DNA from: Spirochaetota bacterium
Lineage (GTDB): Bacteria; Spirochaetota; Spirochaetia; Treponematales; Treponemataceae
DNA length: 64,000 nucleotides
Direction of reading: 5' to 3'
Assembly (NCBI GenBank): GCA_023443865.1
Contig: JAEZST010000011.1
Coordinates: 434,001 to 498,000 of the forward strand
Shown here: one piece after another, positions 39,567 to 46,865 of the stretch
How positions within the stretch are numbered: position 1 is the first letter of the stretch
Layout: each line of letters opens with the position of its first letter
Notes under the pieces: generated by a model
The model's input: the letters and a program-made list of their open reading frames with translations, nothing else
Databases searched by the model: none
What the model was told of the DNA's origin: nothing
Made by a program: the position numbers and the translations under genes

Positions 39567-40633
39567 TGAAAGAATGGATCGAAAAGAACATCGCCCCTCC
39601 AGGGATAACGAAAAAGAATCGCGGAGCCGTATTTTCGGTTATCGGAAAGACGTTTGGCGTGGTAAAGGATGACGCCCTCAAGTCTTTCTATGCGCACTTC
39701 CCGTATCTCAGTGACGGGAAGAAGCTGGCCCAGCACGGCAAGGCCTTGTTCGTTCCCCGGCTATCACACGACAGCGACGACGAATACCGCAAGCGCGTGG
39801 CGACGGCGTCCTTCTATCACGCCAGAGCCGGGGAGCGATCCTACAACCTGGAACAGCTCACGGAACACTTCGGAAGCAGGTATCTCCTCACCGAAGAGTT
39901 CCTGCAAATCTACGTCAAGATCCTCGACCTGAACGATGAAGACCGCCTTTGGGTCATGAGCTTTCTGGACGAAACGCTGAACCCGAACATTTCGCTCACC
40001 ATAGCCGACTGGTTCAAGTTCGTTGAGAACATCGCGATGTACGACCGGCCGGCGGTCGCCGTCGTGCAGAAAGATCGCGATGTGTACCCGAGTGGGCTTC
40101 GGTATGACGGAAGGATTCTGCACGATCACGGCCGCGAGATTTTCCACGATGGAACCGGCCGCCACAGCGGAGCCTGGGCGTATAGCCAGTTTGAACCGAC
40201 CGAAGGGACGGTCTCCGACCTTATCCGGATCCCGGAAAACTATCAGGGGTCCCGTTTGTATGGCGGAGAGATCGAACACTCAGGCGATGCGCTCCTCTTG
40301 TCCCCGCTTGCCGTTGCCGTTCCGGCTACCTATACGAGCGCTCGCGCTGACGTGCTTGAGGCCCGTGCGGCCATGTCACTCGAAGATCGTGCCGAGATTG
40401 ACGCGTACTATGACGGCCGCCTTCTTCATGAAGGCATTCGGTACGGAGAGGGTCAGGAATCGATCATCGACACCACGATGGCTCTGCAAGTACGGAATCA
40501 CTGGCGCTTCAACGGTCGCGCGGAGCATTACTGCAGGCCTTACGAGGGGCTTATTTCCTACAACGGCGCCGCCGTGTATTTCGACGGCAGGACGTATTCG
40601 GGAGACCAGATACAGACGGAGGAGGTCGCATGA
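39563..40633 (+). CDS. Baseplate/tail protein (Mu gp48 position) with YDGR repeats
   Basis: This 356-residue protein follows gp47. Residues 1-165 (KSFYAHFPYLSDGKKLAQHG, then RHKR-type helices) look like a baseplate-docking domain. The C-terminal part holds repeated short motifs: YDGRILHDHGREIFHDGTG, YDGRLLHEGIRYG, FNGRAEHY, YNGAAVYFDGRTY. These beta-like repeats resemble fibre or carbohydrate-binding modules, so it may combine gp48 and short-fibre functions. Confidence 0.65.
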   Translation: MMKEWIEKNIAPPGITKKNRGAVFSVIGKTFGVVKDDALKSFYAHFPYLSDGKKLAQHGKALFVPRLSHDSDDEYRKRVATASFYHARAGERSYNLEQLTEHFGSRYLLTEEFLQIYVKILDLNDEDRLWVMSFLDETLNPNISLTIADWFKFVENIAMYDRPAVAVVQKDRDVYPSGLRYDGRILHDHGREIFHDGTGRHSGAWAYSQFEPTEGTVSDLIRIPENYQGSRLYGGEIEHSGDALLLSPLAVAVPATYTSARADVLEARAAMSLEDRAEIDAYYDGRLLHEGIRYGEGQESIIDTTMALQVRNHWRFNGRAEHYCRPYEGLISYNGAAVYFDGRTYSGDQIQTEEVA

Positions 40634-41073
40634 TACTAGAAAAAGACACGGTCGCCTTGCGCGGGCACTTTCGCATGAAGGTGTACCGGAGAGGTGAACT
40701 CATCGACGAATACGAGGATCACAACCTGATCGTAAACGCCGCCCGCTCCGCAATGGCTCGGCTTATCGCCGGAGATGGCACGGGGAAGAATATCAATCGC
40801 ATCGCTTTCGGAACGAATGCGAGTACCCCGGCCCCAGGCGATACCGCGATCACGTCGGCCTACTCGAAGGCAGTGCAGGGCTTCTCTTACCCGGCGCCCG
40901 GCCAGGTGGAAATATCCTGGAACCTTCTGGTGACCGAAGCGAACGGGAAGTCAATAAGCGAGTTCGGTCTGCTCTGCTCGGACGGGACGCTTTTCGCGCG
41001 CAAGAGCAGGACAAAGCCAATCGAGAAAGATTCGGACATCAGCATTGAAGGTCAGTGGCTGATCATCTTCTAA
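40630..41073 (+). CDS. Tail-associated protein
   Basis: This 147-residue protein (LRGHFRMKVYRRGELIDEYE, then NLIVNAARSAMARLIAGD and INRIAFGTNASTPAPGDTAI) matches a type common in tail-fibre regions. It has a beta-sandwich look and C-terminal EFGLLCSDGTLFARKSR. Function is probably fibre attachment. It overlaps the upstream gene by 4 bp. Confidence 0.65.
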   Translation: MILEKDTVALRGHFRMKVYRRGELIDEYEDHNLIVNAARSAMARLIAGDGTGKNINRIAFGTNASTPAPGDTAITSAYSKAVQGFSYPAPGQVEISWNLLVTEANGKSISEFGLLCSDGTLFARKSRTKPIEKDSDISIEGQWLIIF

Positions 41074-41083
41074 GGAGGAAAGA

Positions 41084-42004
41084 ATGGCAAATCTACAGGA
41101 ATCCGCGCAGTGGGAAGCGGGGATTTACCAAATCGAGACCACGGATCCCGTGCTGGGAGGCCCGAACGGAATCTCGAACGTACAGGGGAAGCAGCTTGCC
41201 AACCGAACCAAGTTCCTGAAACAGTTCGCCGACGAGCTGGCGACCGCGCGCGGGGTGTCGGCAACGCTCGCCGAACGCCTCGCGAACTACGATGCGTTCG
41301 ACCCCGAGGGACAAAACGCCATGTACGGCGCAATCGTCGAGGCTCTCGGCCTTGCCGGTCTCGCGGCTCGCGAGATTCAAAAGACCATCCGCCAGCGCAT
41401 GCAGAGCGGGACCGTTCTGATCGCGAATCGCGGCGTCATCAACGGATGCGTCGTGTCCAAGAGTGCCGGGGCGGTGCGAAATCTTTCGCTATCGGCCGGA
41501 GCGTTCTTCATCAATGGTCTGCAGGTTCCCTGCCCCGGCGAGGAGAACGGTGCGCTTGTTCCGTCGAACCCCGGCGCAGAGGTGAAAACCTGCTATGCGT
41601 ATCTCTTCATCGACGGCGCGGGCGTGGTTCAGTTCTCGACCACCGAGTTCGGCGCAGCCGTTCCCGATGGCGGATTGCCGCTCTATCTGGTCACGGTACC
41701 CGCTGGCAACACGGAGGCGACCGATCCGAATCTCGCGGCCGTGACTCTGAGCGACGTACGTCGCGTTGAGTCGGGATATCCGACGCTCTTCTCGTCTCTT
41801 GCCTACGGCTCGGTGGCGCTGCCTTTCAGCATGGGGGCCAGCGACTACTCGGTCTTCCTCGAAGTGCTCGACGCCAAGGGCGGATGGGCTCAGCGTGGAT
41901 CTGTGTACCCCGGAGATAAGGGCGCAAACGGGTTCAAAATCTATGTTGAGGGGTCCATCGACTCTGTGTCCGTGCGCTGGAACGCCGTGAAATTGGGCCT
42001 GTAA
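41084..42004 (+). CDS. Tail fibre protein
   Basis: This 306-residue protein begins with WEAGIYQIETTDPVLGGPNG and NVQGKQLANRTKFLKQFADE, the N-terminal signature of many Mu-like tail fibre proteins that dock to the baseplate. The rest is beta-rich. It is shorter than typical fibres, suggesting that host binding depends on the DGR target protein downstream. TAAGGAGG precedes the ATG. Confidence 0.78.
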   Translation: MANLQESAQWEAGIYQIETTDPVLGGPNGISNVQGKQLANRTKFLKQFADELATARGVSATLAERLANYDAFDPEGQNAMYGAIVEALGLAGLAAREIQKTIRQRMQSGTVLIANRGVINGCVVSKSAGAVRNLSLSAGAFFINGLQVPCPGEENGALVPSNPGAEVKTCYAYLFIDGAGVVQFSTTEFGAAVPDGGLPLYLVTVPAGNTEATDPNLAAVTLSDVRRVESGYPTLFSSLAYGSVALPFSMGASDYSVFLEVLDAKGGWAQRGSVYPGDKGANGFKIYVEGSIDSVSVRWNAVKLGL

Positions 42005-42014
42005 GGAGGATTGA

Positions 42015-42350
42015 ATGATCATTGAAAACGTCGATCAGGCCAGAGAGGTGACCACCGATATCCAGCTTGACGGAACTCTTTTGTCCGTCGCTGGCGTCAA
42101 GATCAACCTCGAAGAGGATGAGGCGGACAGTCAGGTGCTAATCACCGTCTCTCTGCACGGCGGCATCGCTACGAGACAGCCCGTCGAGGGCGGCGAGTAC
42201 ATCGCGGACATCATCATCCCCCCTCGCCGGTACGAGCCGGTCGAGGATATCGGGGAGGACGGGGAAATCAAAACTGAATCCGTCCCCGTGCCCCTGGATA
42301 TCAATTCCGTAGTTCTTAGGCTCTGGCCGATTTCGACCACGAGCGAATAA
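42015..42350 (+). CDS. Small tail-region protein (111 residues)
   Basis: This acidic, beta-rich protein (TDIQLDGTLLSVAGVKINLE, then GEYIADIIIPPRRYEPVEDI) lies between the fibre gene and DGR target 2. It is preceded by TAAGGAGG. No family is recognised; it could be a chaperone or adaptor for the variable protein. Confidence 0.6.
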   Translation: MIIENVDQAREVTTDIQLDGTLLSVAGVKINLEEDEADSQVLITVSLHGGIATRQPVEGGEYIADIIIPPRRYEPVEDIGEDGEIKTESVPVPLDINSVVLRLWPISTTSE

Positions 42351-42367
42351 CAGCAAGGAGGCAAGAA

Positions 42368-43486
42368 ATGCCGGTAGTATTCACCAAAGACACTCTTCGC
42401 GCGTCGGTCGAGGCCGCAAGCGGCGGAAAGCAGACCGTTCTCTATGATGACAAGGGATACCCGTCGTACATGACGATCATCCCCAAGTTCAACATCGAAG
42501 ACATCGACGCGTCTCTCGGTTCGGGTGTCCACCCCGCGTTCATCGTCGGCGGCGTGACCAAGAGCCAGATCTTCATCGGCACCCACCAGGCGATCATCGC
42601 CGACGGCCGTGCCTGCGCCATTCCTGGCCAGGCCGCGAAAGTATCCGTCAGCTTCGATACCGCCAAGGCCGCCTGCGTTGCCAAGGGCTCGGGCTGGCAT
42701 CTCATGACCGCCTGGGAGTGGGCCGCCATTGCCCTCTGGTGCTTGAAAAACGGTTTTCAGCCCAGGGGAAACACGAACTGGCGCCGGAGCCACGAACTGA
42801 CCTATGAGGTCGGTACTCCGACCGATGGCGGAACTCCCGGATCGGCGACCGGAGAAGGTCGAACGCTCGCCGGTTCCGGCCCTGCGTCGTGGCGCCACGA
42901 CAACACCTATCAGGGCATTTCGGACCTCGTGGGCAACGTGTGGGAGTGGAACGACGGCCTCAAGATGATCGACGGTCGATTCTATTTCCCCGTCGACAAC
43001 AATTTCAGCCAGGCGGAAAGCGCGTGGCCCGCCAGCTCGGCGTACATCGACGCTTCGGCCGGTCCTGGAGATCGCGACGGAGTCGCCGATAGCGGCGATC
43101 CCATCCTCTCGGCGAGCGTATCGAAGTACACGGAAACTCCCACCCCTGCCGGTGGAACGGATCCCGGCGACTTCGATACCGCCGACCTCGGAACGGAGTC
43201 CGGTTGGAGAAGCATGGCGCTTTCCGCTTCCTACGACGGCCTTTCGCTCGCAATTCGCCAGCAGATGGCGCAGCTCCTCATCGCGCCGAAGCTCACGTCG
43301 GCGGGGTCGGCGCTGTTTTCGACCGCCAAGGGCGGAATCTGGACGCGCAACTACGGCGAGCGGTTTCCGGTCCGTGGCGGCGCTTGGAGCAACGGTGCGA
43401 CAGCTGGCCTCGGTGCGCTGTTCTTGATCTCCCGCCGGTCGTACGTGTACGGCAGCATCGGCCTTCGCCCCGCTTTTATCCTGTAA
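42368..43486 (+). CDS. DGR target protein 2, variable C-type-lectin/FGE-like receptor-binding protein
   Basis: This 372-residue protein has an FGE-sulfatase/C-type-lectin-like domain. GWHLMTAWEWAAIALWCLKN and YQGISDLVGNVWEWNDGLKM are typical core motifs. The C-terminal RGGAWSNGATAGLGALFLIS, then RRSYVYGSIGLRPA, is the diversified ligand-binding surface encoded by VR2. Position after the fibre genes indicates a tail-tip adhesin, as in Bordetella phage Mtd. It is homologous to target 1 at 16621. AAGGAGG precedes the ATG, and avd begins 32 bp after the stop. Confidence 0.93.
   Translation: MPVVFTKDTLRASVEAASGGKQTVLYDDKGYPSYMTIIPKFNIEDIDASLGSGVHPAFIVGGVTKSQIFIGTHQAIIADGRACAIPGQAAKVSVSFDTAKAACVAKGSGWHLMTAWEWAAIALWCLKNGFQPRGNTNWRRSHELTYEVGTPTDGGTPGSATGEGRTLAGSGPASWRHDNTYQGISDLVGNVWEWNDGLKMIDGRFYFPVDNNFSQAESAWPASSAYIDASAGPGDRDGVADSGDPILSASVSKYTETPTPAGGTDPGDFDTADLGTESGWRSMALSASYDGLSLAIRQQMAQLLIAPKLTSAGSALFSTAKGGIWTRNYGERFPVRGGAWSNGATAGLGALFLISRRSYVYGSIGLRPAFIL
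43360..43474 (+). repeat. DGR variable repeat VR2
   Basis: This 115-bp segment aligns without gaps to the TR. I count 14 changes at TR adenines and one other change, C to T, at the third base of the first altered AAC codon (AAC to GCT at 43381-43383 region). The 3' 27 bases match the TR and VR1. The 18 bases after it (TTTATCCTGTAAATCTGA) are identical to those after VR1 but not to the TR flank. Confidence 0.95.
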
Positions 43487-43518
43487 ATCTGATACCTGAC
43501 CGTCTGGGAGTCTGACTG

Positions 43519-43869
43519 ATGGCTGAAGGAACAATGAAGGTCTACCAAAAATGGGAAGACATGGCCGCGTACCTGTACGTGGCGCTGAAATCGTATCCGA
43601 AGTCCGAGCGCTTTACGCTCGCGGCGGACACGACGCGAGCCCTTTGGGAGATCGGTACCTGCATCGTGCGAGCCAATGCCGTGCCGGGCAAGCAGGAAAA
43701 ACGGCGCATGATCGAACAAGCTGATCTTGCGCTGGTACGCCTGAAGGTCCTGGTTCGGATGGGGATGAAGCTGACGTTCCTGCCTATCAAGAAGTACGAG
43801 ATTCTCAGCGGTCAGGCTGTCGAAATTGGAAAAATGCTCGGCGGATGGATAAAGTCCGTCGGGCTTTAG
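43519..43869 (+). CDS. avd: DGR accessory variability determinant (Avd)
   Basis: This 116-residue basic helical protein (KVYQKWEDMAAYLYVALKSY then PKSERFTL, LWEIGTCIVRANAV, RLKVLVRMGMKLTFLPIKKY) fits the four-helix-bundle Avd family (23S rRNA insertion protein-like). Avd forms a pentamer that binds DGR RNA and the reverse transcriptase and is required for mutagenic homing. It lies between target 2 and the TR, the usual order. Confidence 0.93.
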   Translation: MAEGTMKVYQKWEDMAAYLYVALKSYPKSERFTLAADTTRALWEIGTCIVRANAVPGKQEKRRMIEQADLALVRLKVLVRMGMKLTFLPIKKYEILSGQAVEIGKMLGGWIKSVGL

Positions 43870-43888
43870 GGGTACGGCTGATAATGTG

Positions 43889-44003
43889 GCGGTTTCCGAT
43901 CCGTGGCGGCAACTGGAACAACGGTGCGACAGCTGGCCTCGGTGCGCTGAACTTGAACAACCGCCGGTCGAACGTGAACAACAACATCGGCCTTCGCCCC
44001 GCT
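43889..44003 (+). repeat. DGR template repeat (TR)
   Basis: This 115-bp invariant template has ten AAC codons when read in the target frame, plus ATC and ACA, so that adenine mutagenesis falls on codon positions 1 and 2. VR1 and VR2 align across the whole length. It begins 20 bp after avd and lies upstream of the RT gene. A reading frame crosses it (43845-44306), but that is not thought to be a protein gene. Confidence 0.96.
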
Positions 44004-44164
44004 CTCCCTCTAAGCCAGATGCCGGAAGCCTACGGGTTTCCGGAGAGCGCCGAGGGGAAAAGGAGCCGTATTCCTTCTCCGTTTGGGGAAAACATTAACA
44101 GGTACGGGCGACTAGTAGGCGCAAGCCGAACGCCGTCCGTACCACATCATCATGGTAAGGCAAA
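44004..44164 (+). ncRNA. Structured DGR RNA spacer between TR and RT
   Basis: This 161-bp spacer would be transcribed with the TR. It contains a 9-bp hairpin capped by a TACG tetraloop (44022-44043). It also holds an extended hairpin at 44101-44143: GGTACGG/CCGTACC closes GCG/CGC and then GGC-GCAA-GCC with a GNRA-type loop. In the Bordetella phage DGR the spacer after the TR is needed for cDNA priming by RT-Avd, so an equivalent role is inferred. It ends 21 bp before the RT start. Confidence 0.7.
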
Positions 44165-45214
44165 ATGGCACATACAGCAGGCAACTTGTGGGACAGCGTC
44201 GTTGATTTTGAGAACATGTATTTCGCCTATAGGGCAGCCGGTCATGGAAAGCGGTATAGATACGAGTCCCTCCGGTTCGCCGAAGAGCTTGAAGAAAATC
44301 TCATAACCCTGCAGAACGAATTGGTCTGGGGAATGTATCACCCACGCCCGCCGCGCGAGTTTTATGTCCTTGAGCCGAAAAAGAGACTCATTTCAGCCCC
44401 TGCGTTTAGGGACCGCGTGGTTCATCACGCGCTTGTGCGTGTAATAGAGCCTATTTTCGAGAGGAAATTCATCAAAGAAACGTTCGCCTGCAGGACGGGG
44501 CTTGGTACGCATGCGGCGATGCAGCACATGCTCTGGTGCGCTCGCGTGGCAAAGAGAAGGTGGGGAAGTTATTACGTTTTGAAATGCGATATCAGAAAGT
44601 TTTTCCCAAGCATAAACCACGATGTGCTGAAACGAACCGTGAGGCGTTCAATCCGAGACAGGGATGTCCTTCAGCTCATCGACACGATCATTGATTCGCA
44701 TGGAGAATCAGGGAGGGGTATTCCTATTGGGGCATTGACCAGCCAGCTTATGGCGAATGTCTACATGGACCCGCTTGACCACTTCTTGAAGGAAGAATGT
44801 CGCGTGAAGTATTACGCGCGCTATATGGACGATTTTGTCATTTTGCATCACGACAAACGGTATTTACAGGGCCTTCTCTGCGAAATAGAAGCATTTCTTC
44901 ATGATCGACTCGACGTAAATCTGAATCCAAAGACGGGTATATTCCCCGGCCGTCACGGCATTGATTTTTGCGGATATCGAATATGGCCTACCCATATCAA
45001 GCCACGAAAGACCACTGTGAAGCGAGCAAAGCGACGGCTAAAGAAACTCGCCTCTCTGTATAAGGACAATCCAAGAATCCTTGAACATGCAAAAAACAGC
45101 ATTCAGAGCTTCTTGGGCTATATAAAGCACTGCTCGGGACGGAAAACGACCTTATCGGTTCTTCAGAAGGCCACTTTTAAGGCATCGATGCCGCAGGAGG
45201 AGAAAATAGAATGA
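44165..45214 (+). CDS. DGR reverse transcriptase
   Basis: This 349-residue RT has motif A CDIRKFFPSINHD (Asp142), the DGR-type motif IPIGALTSQLMANVYMDPLD (GxxxSQ in place of the retroviral QGxxxSP) and the catalytic YMDD at 220-223. The GxxxSQ change is linked to low fidelity at template adenines. The enzyme copies TR RNA into mutated cDNA. The C-terminal thumb is basic (KPRKTTVKRAKRRLKKLASL). The gene overlaps the methylase gene by 4 bp. Confidence 0.96.
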   Translation: MAHTAGNLWDSVVDFENMYFAYRAAGHGKRYRYESLRFAEELEENLITLQNELVWGMYHPRPPREFYVLEPKKRLISAPAFRDRVVHHALVRVIEPIFERKFIKETFACRTGLGTHAAMQHMLWCARVAKRRWGSYYVLKCDIRKFFPSINHDVLKRTVRRSIRDRDVLQLIDTIIDSHGESGRGIPIGALTSQLMANVYMDPLDHFLKEECRVKYYARYMDDFVILHHDKRYLQGLLCEIEAFLHDRLDVNLNPKTGIFPGRHGIDFCGYRIWPTHIKPRKTTVKRAKRRLKKLASLYKDNPRILEHAKNSIQSFLGYIKHCSGRKTTLSVLQKATFKASMPQEEKIE

Positions 45215-46020
45215 AAACGCCACTGACGTATTACGGAGGAAAGCAGCAGCTCGCCAAGAGGATCATTAGCCTGATACCAGAGCACAAGCTCTATTGTGAG
45301 CCATTCATAGGCGGCGGCGCTGTTTTCTTCCAGAAACCTCCTTCCAAGGTTGAAGTAATAAACGACATCAATAATGAGCTGGTTAACTTTTACGAGGTAT
45401 GCCAAAGGGATTTTACATCCCTTGAAAAAGAGGTTTTAATCAGCCTTCACAGCCGGGACTTGCATCGCAGGGCGATGGTGATCTATCAGAATCCCGACAT
45501 GTTTGACAAGATCAAGCGCGCCTGGGCCGTTTGGGTGCTTTCCAGCCAGTCGTTCGGTGCCATGCTGGACGGTTCGTTCGGCTATGACCGCTCGGGTACG
45601 ACATCGAAGAAGGTAACCAAGAAGAGGGAAGAGTTCACCTATGAGTACGCCGTGCGGCTCCAGAACGTGCAGATCGAGTGCGCTGACGCCCTGCGGATTA
45701 TACGGAGTCGGGATACGCAGGAGTCGTTCTTCTACTGCGACCCGCCCTACATAGGCACCGATATGGGCCATTACGACGGATACACGGAGGATGATTTCGA
45801 CGCGCTGATAGCCGTCCTGGAGCGGATAGAGGGCAAATTCCTGCTCAGTTCGTTCCGGAATAAGCCTCTCCAGGAGGCGGTCAAGCGTAACGGGTGGAGT
45901 TCGTTCGAGATCCGGATGAGCAAGCCAATGTCGCGGAATGGGGAAAACAAGCGAGGGACGAAGGTGGAGGTATTGACGGCAAACTACCCGATTTCGGCCG
46001 GGGAAGATTCGCAATCTTGA
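45211..46020 (+). CDS. dam: D12-class DNA adenine methyltransferase
   Basis: This 269-residue enzyme has the SAM-binding start TPLTYYGGKQQLAKRIISLI then EPFIGGGAVFF, and the catalytic DPPY (177-180, FYCDPPYIGTDMGHYDGYTE). That is the order of class D12 (Dam-type) N6-adenine methylases. Recognition sequence cannot be read directly. It is coupled to the RT gene by ATGA and is the last prophage gene. It may protect phage DNA from host restriction, like mom in Mu, or affect repair of DGR heteroduplexes. Confidence 0.92.
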   Translation: MKTPLTYYGGKQQLAKRIISLIPEHKLYCEPFIGGGAVFFQKPPSKVEVINDINNELVNFYEVCQRDFTSLEKEVLISLHSRDLHRRAMVIYQNPDMFDKIKRAWAVWVLSSQSFGAMLDGSFGYDRSGTTSKKVTKKREEFTYEYAVRLQNVQIECADALRIIRSRDTQESFFYCDPPYIGTDMGHYDGYTEDDFDALIAVLERIEGKFLLSSFRNKPLQEAVKRNGWSSFEIRMSKPMSRNGENKRGTKVEVLTANYPISAGEDSQS

Positions 46021-46130
46021 TGCAATATCCAGGCGGTGGTATTCTCAATTTTGGTGCAACTTTTTCGCGTTTTCGGCGCTACGTTACAGCGACTCCCCCG
46101 ACAATGGCGTAATAAAGGGTGAACGGAGCC
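46007..46130. other. Right end of the prophage (approximate)
   Basis: ATTCGCAATCTTGATGCAA at 46007-46025 matches 17 of 19 bases of the early operator region at 10786-10804. A related AATTTTGGTGCAA lies at 46048-46060. CGTTTTCGG at 46068-46076 is the reverse complement of bases around the first left-end repeat (CCGAAAACG), followed by TACGTTACA, so an inverted transposase site may end here. The exact terminus is not determined. Confidence 0.4.
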
Positions 46131-46406
46131 GAATACAGCAAGACCTCGCGAAGAAACCGGAATAGCGCCGCGGCAAAGCCGCCAGAGCGTGCGTTCATGG
46201 AGAGCCTCCTCAAGGAACGTCTCCCTACCAGTATAGCAGTCTTAACCGATTATGGCAGGGTATTCACCCTTTGCCCGGCAAACCCGGTACCGCGCGTATC
46301 GGTGAGGCTAGCGCGCCGGTGCTTATCAGCGAATGCCATGCCTTGCATATTACAAGTATTGCATAATACATATATTGTATTGTACACTGAAAACCGAGGG
46401 ATACGA
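46131..46406. promoter_or_regulatory. Region upstream of the MarR-hgcAB operon
   Basis: No gene is supported in this interval. A perfect inverted repeat AATACA-TATAT-TGTATT at 46365-46381 lies 25 bp before the MarR start codon, in an A/T-rich stretch (46343-46390) with promoter-like TTGCAT and TATATT boxes. MarR-family regulators commonly bind such palindromes in their own promoters. The left part may contain remnants of the insertion site. Confidence 0.55.
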
Positions 46407-46865
46407 ATGACTGACATATCGATACGGGCCTTTCGCAAGGGAATTAGGGCGCTGGAACGGGAAGTAGAGCTCGCCTTGCTGAGCCAAACGGAGTGCTGCG
46501 GGGTTACGCCGGCTCAATGCCATCTCTTGCTCGCCGTGGAAGACGCGGGAGAACCCAGCGTGGGAGAACTCGCGACGCAATTGGAACTCGACGCCTCCAC
46601 CCTGTCGAGAACCGTGAACGGCTTGGTCAACGCGGGCCTCCTCGCCCGCCGGGAAGACCCCGCAAACCGGCGCAGGCAGCTCGTGAGCCTTACCGAGGCC
46701 GGAACCGAACGAGCGAACGCCATCAACGCGTCCTGCGACGGGTACTACGAAGGGCTTCTGTCCTCCCTGCCGGAAACGGAGTCTCGGGCGGTGGCGAACG
46801 CCCTGCCGGTATTCGTGAAGGCAATGCGCGAGTGGCGCCACGGCGGGAACGGATGCAAGCGATGA
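46407..46865 (+). CDS. MarR-family transcriptional regulator upstream of hgcA
   Basis: This 152-residue protein has the MarR winged helix: LTPAQ-like GVTPAQCHLLLAVEDAGEPS, VGELATQLELDASTLSRTVN, GLVNAGLLARREDPANRRRQ then LVSLTEAG, whose DxxxRR wing is diagnostic. I chose ATG 46407; an upstream extension would cross the palindrome. Its stop overlaps the hgcA start (ATGA), so it is expressed with hgcAB and probably controls them. It has Cys near residue 30 (ECCGV) that could sense metals or thiols. Confidence 0.9.
   Translation: MTDISIRAFRKGIRALEREVELALLSQTECCGVTPAQCHLLLAVEDAGEPSVGELATQLELDASTLSRTVNGLVNAGLLARREDPANRRRQLVSLTEAGTERANAINASCDGYYEGLLSSLPETESRAVANALPVFVKAMREWRHGGNGCKR

Larger units (their letters stand above)
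10044..46130. mobile_element. Mu-like transposable prophage carrying a DGR (ends approximate)
   Basis: A contiguous gene set in Mu order identifies the element: repressor, Ner-like, transposase A, ATPase B, GemA, Mor-like, lysis, terminase, portal, gpF, protease/scaffold, capsid, gpG, sheath, tube, tape measure, baseplate gp45/gp46/gp47-like and fibres. Length is about 36 kb, close to Mu. There is no tyrosine or serine integrase, so insertion would be by the DDE transposase. I could not fix the ends: a TG at 10044 or 10087 on the left and a CA near 46088 or 46102 on the right are candidates. No 5-bp target duplication was found for these choices. No frameshifted structural gene was seen, so the prophage may be functional. 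Confidence 0.9.

Noticed and set aside
42131..43534. 467-codon minus-strand frame, and a similar one at 16549-17808
   Set aside because: Antisense shadows of the two DGR target genes. They resemble each other only because the targets are homologous.
43845..44306. Reading frame of 153 codons crossing the TR
   Set aside because: It overlaps avd's end, the TR and the spacer, and resembles the target proteins only because the TR is a copy of their coding sequence. It has no good ribosome site.
46110..46125. Direct repeat AAGGGT..AACG near both prophage ends (10054 and 46113) as attL/attR
   Set aside because: Short and gapped, and a Mu-like transposase would leave a 5-bp duplication, not a shared core; kept only as a possible diverged transposase site on the left.
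46119..46406. N-terminal extension of the MarR frame
   Set aside because: It would cross the palindromic promoter region and matches no MarR N-terminus; the start at 46407 fits the family.
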